Shown: one piece after another, positions 58,264-64,000 of the stretch
How the letters are laid out: every line of letters starts with the position of its first letter
Position numbering within the stretch: the first letter of the stretch is position 1
Origin: Romanomermis culicivorax
Taxonomy: Eukaryota; Nematoda; Enoplea; Mermithida; Mermithidae
DNA length: 64,000 nucleotides
Direction: 5' to 3'
Assembly: GCA_963922205.1 (NCBI GenBank)
Contig: CAWUHX010000128.1
Location: 1-64,000, forward strand
Position numbers and translations under genes: made by a program
Notes under the pieces: generated by a model
What the model was told of the DNA's origin: nothing
Database searches by the model: none
Seen by the model: the letters and a program-made list of their open reading frames with translations, nothing else

Positions 58264-59044
58264 GGGTGTTGTATACTTCGGGGATGAAGCCCTAATGGCT
58301 GAAAGCCAAAAACAATAAAAGCGGGTAATAGGCGTCAAGGGCAGCGTACACGAGAACGTCCGATTGTAAGAACAATGTTGCAGGGTTGTTGAAGAATCGC
58401 AAGGTGGCGGGGAATCTTAGCGTGAGTTTCCAAACATCCAGCGCACACAGGCGGAAATGGTAGCTTTCAAAGTGTGCTTTTTGGGGAAAAACCCTATCTG
58501 CTGAGCCAGCTCGTACAGCGGCGGGGAGATGTCGATGTTTCGGATCACACGGTATGCGTCGAAATGGATCACTTTGACGACGGGATCCTTATTCTTCTTT
58601 TGATGATCAGTCCGGTCAGGAATATGCGCTGCCTAAAAGAGCGTATATTCCCGCCCAGTCATCAGCTCCATCTAAGGAAGCGAGGATGGTGTGTTAGCTG
58701 TCGACTAGGGAAAATAACGCGGTCCAGTCTTCCGGGGTAGCAGTGAAAGCTTCAAAAATGAACATCGTGTTGTTGGGGAAAGTGAGTTGGACGTAGCGTG
58801 GATAGCTGGAAGCTGTGGAATTGACTGGCATGGGCAGGGTAAACTGGAAATTCTTCATATCCATAGCCATAATTGATTCAGTGTCGAAGCCGACCAGAGT
58901 GTAGCCACGGAAGTTTGGTGTGGCCTGGGCTGCCAAGGCCATCCCCAAACTTCCAGGTGAAAGAAAGATCAGCGGCGGAAACACGTTAGGAGGTCTGGCG
59001 TACAGGGAGATGTACCAAGACTCTAAATGGGTGGCGCGAATCAT
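58264..59044 (-). pseudogene. Giant polyprotein, DEDD 3'-5' exonuclease-like domain
   Basis: 58694-59044 contains TLVGFDTES (matching Exo I, Asp-x-Glu) and YVQLTFPNNTMFIFEAF, the beta-strand that follows it in WRN/EXD-type exonucleases. A separate frame at about 58440-58600 has VIHFDAYRVIR..PPLYELAQQIGF..KKH (Exo II-like Asp). After a frameshift CALDVWKLTLRF leads to VLVYAALDAYYPLL (Exo III-like, Tyr-x3-Asp). The order, spacing and motif type fit the DEDDy fold. Such a domain in an LTR element is unusual. At least two frameshifts break this copy. Confidence 0.55.
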
Positions 59045-59054
59045 TCGTTTGATG

Positions 59055-59776
59055 TTATTTTCTTAAACAAGAGCAAGCGCGATATTCGGCATATGACAAA
59101 GTGGGCTCCAGATCGAGGAAACGAAATGGGTTCAAAAGGTTGGCTTTAGAATGGCACCAAGAAGGATATGGCCTTGCTTGCTGTACAAAAAGGGAGAGCA
59201 CGCCCCTGGGAGACGGCGGCTTGGGTGGCGATGTCACTTTGACGAGCGCATTTTGTCAACTGGATCTGGCTACAATGGCGAGATGACAAGAGTTGTCGTA
59301 TGCAGGGGTCAAAGCAGCGGCCAGTTGTGGCGTAGTAGTTGCCACAATTTGACGATGACGGGATCGCCGCAGCTGACCATGGGCTCTGGTGCGGGGCTAC
59401 AGAGTGAAGGGAGGGCTCCCATGTGGTCCCAAGCAGAAAGAGCATGCAAAAGTAAAGCAAAGAAAGTGGTAAAATAAAATGTACTGTCGCAGCAGAAGCT
59501 CAAATTGTTCTGATGTGGCTGCTGTTCAGCCCATCGTATGTAACGTTCCTTGACGTTTATCAATTCGCGGTACATTGGTGGTTCATCAGTTGTGGAGACG
59601 GATGAAGTTGACGGTGTTGTCATGTTGAAAAATATTTCTGAGAGCGGCTGGAAAGTATAACTATTGCGGGCAGAAGTGAGAAATAGAAATGAAATAATTA
59701 AAGAATAAGCTGCTGAAAGGTGAAGAAAGTGTAAAGTAGGAAAATGCAAAACTACAGTTACGATAAAGCAATACAA
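59055..59776 (-). pseudogene. Giant polyprotein, N-terminal block
   Basis: Likely start is the ATG at 59623 (MTTPSTSSVSTTDEPPMYRE), inside a frame open from 59776. Helical YRELINVKERYIRWAEQQPH follows, then Cys/Phe-rich sequence, then after frame changes QPIQLTK-like and PSPRGVLSLFVQQARP blocks (59055-59237, 59146-59460). Sequence upstream of the ATG is hydrophobic (several Leu/Phe-rich stretches) and may be an alternative N-terminus or a spacer. No enzyme motif. Confidence 0.5.
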
Positions 59777-60150
59777 ACACCACTATGTTAATGGGAGCTA
59801 AAATCAATCTTTCCCAGTTAGTCTTATGAGAGTGAATGCAGCCAGGGTCGGGCAGAAGTAAACCGAATGACCTCGCGTGGAACAGAACCTAATATTAAAG
59901 AAGATACCCCATCCTACGGCAAAAGTGTGGAAAACAGGGAAATATGTAAGGTGATAGTGTAAAGTCCGTAAAGTTTTTGCTAGTGATGAATTGGGCAGAG
60001 AGGATGTAACTGAATGGGTTACACTTAGTCCGCAGTCATTGTCTCGTCAGCATTGTCACCAGGATCTAAATTAAACAAAATGCGGGAATTATGTACAACT
60101 CGGTGTGATGAGCGCCGTATCACAAAGAAAATTTCAAAGCAAACTATTGG
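59777..60150. other. Spacer between pol and the giant polyprotein
   Basis: About 370 bp with stops in all minus frames. A TGTAAC..GTTACA inverted pair lies near 60008-60028, but no polypurine tract and no match to the LTR at 53337-53847 that would mark an element boundary. In conceptual frames weakly acidic sequence (DPGDNADETMT) continues pol for a short way. Confidence 0.5.
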
Positions 60151-61840
60151 TGGCATGAAGTGTGAGGCAAACGTGGTCCACCAGTTTCGAGGTCAAAAAC
60201 GTTTTTATCGGGGCGTGGTATGAATGGTTTCAATGGCATCATGGAAACAGTTTGCAGCCAGCCGGGCGAATCGAGTAAATCGATGGTGATGACATTTTCG
60301 GCTGTGGGGGACGTTAGCTTTTTGTGTGTTGGTCAAGAGAACAAGGTCATTGATGGTGAAATCGCGTGTTCGGACTTTGCGATCAAAGTATTCTTTACTG
60401 ACTGTGGTGGCTACATCAAGGTTAGCTTTGATTTTCTCCTGCAGCTTTAGTTGCGCTTGCGTGAGGATGTATTGGTATGTGTCGTAATTGAGTGATAGTG
60501 TGAGTCGGCGGGTGCAGTTTTAATCAAAAGTTATGTGTGGTTTCGTAGCCTCGTAATAAGCTGAAGGGCAAGTGAGGTGTAGCCATATGTGGTGTGGCAT
60601 TATAGGCGAATACAGCGTACAGCAAGTAGCCCTCCCAATTGTCCAGATCGTCAGCGGTGTATTTCTTTAGTTGGGCAATCAGCGTTTGAATGAAATGCTC
60701 GACCATTCCGTTGCACTGGGGATGATACACCGTTGTTTTGACTTTTCGTATTTTGAATAGGTCGCAAATATCCTGCATGAGCTTTGACATGAAACATCCA
60801 CCTTGATCGGAAAGAAGGACAAGTGGGCTACCGTGTGTGAGGACGACGTTGTTCACGAAGCATTTGATGATGGTTGAAGCCTTTTGATTGGGGATAGGAT
60901 GCCCGGAGACCCATTTCGTAAAATAATACTGAAAAACAATAACGTATGGACATTTCTCACCTACCGGTGATATGTTGACAATATCAGTTGCGACCATCTC
61001 GAAAGGGTGCTTGGGCTGGATCAGCAACAGTGGCGGAGGCGGGGATGTGCGTGGCATTGTCAATTGACAAATCTTGCAGGACTTGATCCAGTCGCGGACA
61101 TTTTCTTCCATGCAGGGCAACCAAAAATGAACCTTGATGGCTGCCAGTGTGCAGCTTGATCCTTGGTGATTCAGAATTTTTGTGCCATGGAATTGGTGTA
61201 ACGTCTGGTCAACCATGGATGCGGGCACAACCAATTGCTTGATATCTTTGATTTGTCGATACAAAAGTCCGTCTTCTGTTAAGAAAATCGGCGGGCGCTT
61301 TGCAATGTTGTGGATTTGGAGAGAGGCGACAATCACGGTGATGGCGGGATCAGCGTCCTGTGCTTGTGAGACTTTGTCATGGGAGGCGATTGTTATGACT
61401 TTGACTGGAGGCAGCCCATAATCGGTGGCCAATGGCATGGAATCAGAGAGTGTGGGTTGACTGATGGTCTTTTTGGTCATTGCACGGGTGATGGTGTTGA
61501 CATCAGCATCAATTTCTGTGGGGGACGAGGCCACTGCTGGGAGTATATTGGGTACAGTCAGGTTGGCGTCTGAAAATGCATCAGCAGAGCGAAAATTTTT
61601 TCGGAAAATTTCGGCGGTTAAATCTTCAGTGTTTGGGATTGGTGGTTTTTCGCAGTCATCTTTTCTAGACAAAAAATTGGCACAAGCGTTGTCTTTGCCT
61701 TTGACGTATTCAACCTTATAATCGTAGTCTTGGAGGTTTATTGTGAAACCTTGTAGGCGCCAGTTCCTATGTTTTTCATCTTTAAGGCCATTTGAGGGGC
61801 TTGTGATCCGTACGAACAATAACCTTTTGGCTATAAACAT
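60150..61840 (-). pseudogene. Gypsy pol: RNase H tail and integrase
   Basis: 60524-61840 is open for 438 codons. It starts with the end of RNase H/connection ([20 protein letters not shown]). It has the HHCC zinc region ([17 protein letters not shown]), the integrase core with first Asp in [10 protein letters not shown], second in LLSDQGGCF and the Glu region [15 protein letters not shown], then [20 protein letters not shown] frameshift near 60520 leads to the C-terminal part (YDTYQYILTQAQLKLQEKIK, FDRKVRTRDF) down to about 60150. The catalytic triad Asp-Asp-Glu is visible. Role: insertion of cDNA into host DNA. Confidence 0.9.
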
Positions 61841-62150
61841 AGTGGCGGTACATTCTAAAACTGTAGACTATGGTGAAGCATTCGCGTTCTGTTGTACTGT
61901 AGCGGGTTTTGGTGTCGGTGAGTACGCGGCTGTTGTATGTGATGACCCATTGATTGTTTCCATTTTCTTGGTACAAAATTGCTCCGATGGTGGTCGTACT
62001 GGCATCGGTTTGTATGACGAATTGAGCTGTGCCATCCTACACCGGGTAGCAGAGGAAGGGCAATGATGTGAGAGCTTTCTTGATGCCTTTAAACGTGGCG
62101 TGGTGTTCCTCCATGGGGATATATTGAGCGTCTTTTCCTAGGAGTCGGTA
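61782..62150 (-). pseudogene. Gypsy pol: RNase H
   Basis: Catalytic acidic residues appear in order: QTDAST (Asp), then in the frame 61782-61976 WVITYNSRVLTDTKTRYSTT followed by EREC (Glu) and [12 protein letters not shown] (Asp). An in-frame stop occurs near 62038 after LLCYPV and a frame change joins the integrase frame near 61790. The domain degrades the RNA strand after reverse transcription. It is located where expected between RT and integrase. Confidence 0.85.
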
Positions 62151-62162
62151 CAATGGACTGGA

Positions 62163-63018
62163 CTAGGTTGCCAATTTCGGGATGAATGTTGCGGGGAATT
62201 CGTATTCATCGATAGCCTTGACTTTATCCGGATTGGCAGCGATTCCATCAGCGTTAAGAAGATGTCCCAAAAATTTGACTTGCAGCGGCAGGAATTCACA
62301 TTTGTAGGGCGGAAGCATGAGGTCAGCAGCACAGAGGGCATCAAAAACGATTTGCAAATGTTCTAAATGTTCTTCAAACGAATTCGAGAAAACGATAATA
62401 TCATCAATGTAGATGAGGCAAATTTTCCAAATGTACGGGCGGAGAATTTTTTCCATCAAACGTTGAAATTTGGCGGGTGTGTTCTTCAAACCAAACGGCA
62501 AAACTTTGAATCGAAACAAACCTTCTTGGCAGATAAAGGTTATTTTGTCACGGGAGTCGTTGTCCAGAGGTACTTGCCAGTACCCGGCTTTGAGATCGAA
62601 TGTGGTGAAAAATTTTGCTTGTCCCATAGCATCCAAATAGTCATCAATGAACGGGATTGGGAATTTGTCGCTGGAGGTAACATTGTTTATTGGGTCGCCA
62701 AGAGCCATCCTTCTTTTTTACTAGGAATAGCGGTGTGGCCCAGGGTGAACAGGATTGCTCGATAAAGTCGTTGTCAAACATTTCTTGGATATGGCGGCGT
62801 ACAATTGGTCTTTGCTCCATTGCAGAGCGGTAGTAATGGCCGGATACGGGCTTAGCAGAGCCCGTGTCAATGCTAATGGTTAATTTGTTGGTGAAGGTTG
62901 GTTTGTTGCTGGGGAGGCTGTTTTGCCAAAGCATACTGAGGGCCTCTGCTTTTTGCGCGGCAGTGACGTGGGTTTTTGCAGTCATCTTGTTCAAAGCGAA
63001 ATCCAATTTTTGCTGGTG
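62163..63018 (-). pseudogene. Gypsy pol: reverse transcriptase
   Basis: 62644-63006 gives the approach to RT ([40 protein letters not shown]). A frameshift with loss of about 15 bases near 62700 removes the family's CVDYR-like motif. 62163-62708 continues with [55 protein letters not shown] (Tyr-Ile-Asp-Asp active site) and VKFLGHLLNADGI. Ordinary Ty3/Gypsy class. The segment upstream was cut off by the hAT insertion at 63027. Confidence 0.92.
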
Positions 63019-63026
63019 GGTGTGAT

Positions 63027-63881
63027 CAGTGTTTTGTTTTTTTGCTACATTTGCACTATAATGTGGAAAACTTTTTTGAAATGTGGAAAAAAATTTTGAC
63101 CTCTTTCAACAAATGTTGCAAAAACTTTGAGGAGTTCTCAAAAAATTTTATTCGCCATACATTTTCAAGGTGATGCGATGTCAGTGTATGCAAAAATTCT
63201 ATCTTATTTATACTAATTTCATTTTGCATTCCCGCTAGTATATTTGTCATCAGCGCAATCGTTTGAGATTCGATTTTCATTTGTGCTTTCTCGACTGCGG
63301 CAATTAACTGAATTTGCATGGGTGCAATTTGTAAATTTTGCTTGTGTTTAACACTGAGCGTGTGTTTCGAAAAGGTCGGTTTGAGCCACGTCAAAATGTC
63401 TTTCCCAGTGGCTCAGTCCTTCTTTTTGTCAATTTTGTTTCATTCGCAAACTGTGCATTTTACGGTGTTTTCAGTGACTCGAACAAGCCATGGAAAATCT
63501 TTTGACCAACTAGTCTGAAACGTACAAGCAATGACATCAACTGCAGCCATGTTGCCATTTGACAAATCAACTAACTGATTGTTATTTGCATCCATTTCGG
63601 CAGGTGCTGTATGTGCAAACTCCATCGGCGGTTGTACAGATTTAATATAATTGGTAATTTTATTTGATGTCTAAAAAACATTATTCTTATAAGACGTCAC
63701 TCAAATTAATACCGAAGCAACTATATTCATTTCTATGTAAAACATACACAATATACATTACATATACGACATAATAGTAGATAAATTAAAATAATGCAAA
63801 ATTTTTCCGTATGTTGAAAAGAATTTGATTTGAACGTCTTTCTACATTTGTGGAAAAAAGTTTTGACCAAAAAAAACACTG
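63027..63881 (-). mobile_element. hAT-like element inserted in Gypsy pol
   Basis: Ends CAGTGTTTTGTTTTTTTGC and, inverted, CAGTGTTTTTTTTGGTC. It is flanked by perfect 8-bp direct repeats GGTGTGAT (63019-63026 and 63882-63889). Pol reading on the minus strand stops at one repeat and resumes at the other, so the element interrupted a formerly continuous frame. It carries the N-terminal part of a hAT-type transposase and is too short (855 bp) for the catalytic domain. Confidence 0.94.
63056..63625 (-). pseudogene. Transposase N-terminal zinc-finger fragment within hAT element
   Basis: From the ATG at 63625: an acidic, polar start, then TSWSKDFPWLVR, KCTVC, and after two in-frame TGA codons TWLKPTFSKHTLSVKHKQ. 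The order FPWL..CxxC..H..H is the TTF/BED-like finger that precedes hAT transposases (KIAA1586-type proteins). One TGA lies where the family often has Trp before Ala-x-Gly. The following helical region (IQLIAAVEKAQMKIESQTIA) also fits. The catalytic RNase H-like and dimerisation domains are missing. Confidence 0.75.
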
Positions 63882-63889
63882 GGTGTGAT

Positions 63890-64000
63890 GAGGGAGCGAT
63901 TTATCAAGGGCGGCCGGTTCGTGGTCCGTTAAATTGCAGTCCGCGGCAGCCGTTGCTACTTGACAATCGGTGGGGGATTCGGCCTGTCCAAGCCCGTGCT
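63890..64000 (-). pseudogene. Gypsy gag-pol fragment at window edge
   Basis: The minus frame reads TDCQVATAAADCNLTDHEPA and then ALDKSLPHH up to the hAT insertion, in frame with pol on its other side. It is the region just upstream of RT; a protease or nucleocapsid would lie beyond the window edge. Confidence 0.75.

Larger units (their letters stand above)
53337..64000 (-). mobile_element. Decayed Gypsy-type LTR retrotransposon (3' LTR to gag-pol junction)
   Basis: On the minus strand from the right edge: pol N-terminal fragment, a hAT insertion, reverse transcriptase, RNase H, integrase, a very long extra polyprotein, polypurine tract and LTR. GC content and codon use stand out from the AT-rich surroundings. 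Numerous frameshifts are spread over all coding parts. The 5' part and 5' LTR lie outside the window. Either the long polyprotein belongs to this element downstream of pol, or two elements lie head to tail. Confidence 0.88.

Noticed and set aside
59777..60150. Internal LTR separating two tandem elements
   Set aside because: No TG..CA pair, purine tract or similarity to the LTR at 53337-53847 could be found by eye; left open as an alternative.
31810..63625. TGA reassigned to Trp in this genome
   Set aside because: TGG is used for Trp in the same genes, TAA and TAG stops and frameshifts are also present, and the elements are clearly decayed.
1..64000. tRNA, rRNA or riboswitch genes
   Set aside because: No cloverleaf with conserved A and B boxes and no ribosomal RNA signature was noticed on either strand; a covariance-model scan was not possible here.

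Overview
The window is eukaryotic, almost certainly metazoan, nuclear DNA and consists nearly entirely of repeats and decayed mobile elements. Intergenic sequence is AT-rich, there are short GT-AG introns, and no intact single-copy host gene is convincingly present. The first 43 bases are not genomic: a 16-mer that looks like a PacBio barcode is followed by the SMART/ultra-low-input amplification primer, so base 1 is an untrimmed contig end. A long GC-rich retroelement polyprotein at 53.9-59.6 kb resembles, from memory, proteins I associate with mermithid nematodes such as Romanomermis culicivorax. I treat this as a lead on the organism, not proof.

Layout: (1) 44-17700 is a homogeneous 373-bp satellite, about 47 head-to-tail copies. 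(2) 17.7-31.2 kb is layered repeat DNA: one copy of a duplicated block, hAT-like elements nested in each other, CATACCTGTA-ended MITEs, a 98-bp minisatellite, a 1.6-kb element with 207-bp inverted ends, and tandem repeats of 174-180 bp. (3) 31.3-35.0 kb, minus strand, is a Polinton/Maverick relic with packaging ATPase, integrase, adenovirus-type protease, small membrane protein, and penton-like and PX-like proteins. I see no DNA polymerase B or major capsid gene. (4) 36.4-40.8 kb, minus strand, holds exons of a broken gene with a C2H2-like finger and a region reminiscent of tyrosine recombinases. The finger part is the second copy of the block at 17.9-21.6 kb. (5) 41-47.9 kb is more MITEs, short duplications, 174-bp repeats and a run of hairpin repeats. 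(6) 47.9-53.3 kb is an older satellite fragment split by an L1/Tx1-like LINE whose reverse transcriptase has lost its catalytic palm. (7) 53.3-64.0 kb, minus strand, is a decayed Gypsy-type LTR element. Pol is interrupted by a hAT element, and pol is followed by a very long extra polyprotein, a polypurine tract and an LTR.

The window gives a relative history. The satellite is oldest at its edges. A LINE and an LTR element entered or joined those edges, and hAT elements later inserted into the duplicated block, into each other and into pol. Several insertions can be proved within the window, because an unfilled paralogous site or an 8-bp target duplication is present. The most novel-looking items are the DEDD 3'-5' exonuclease-like domain in the giant retroelement polyprotein, the intron-bearing zinc-finger/recombinase-like gene, and the satellite with a conserved dyad.
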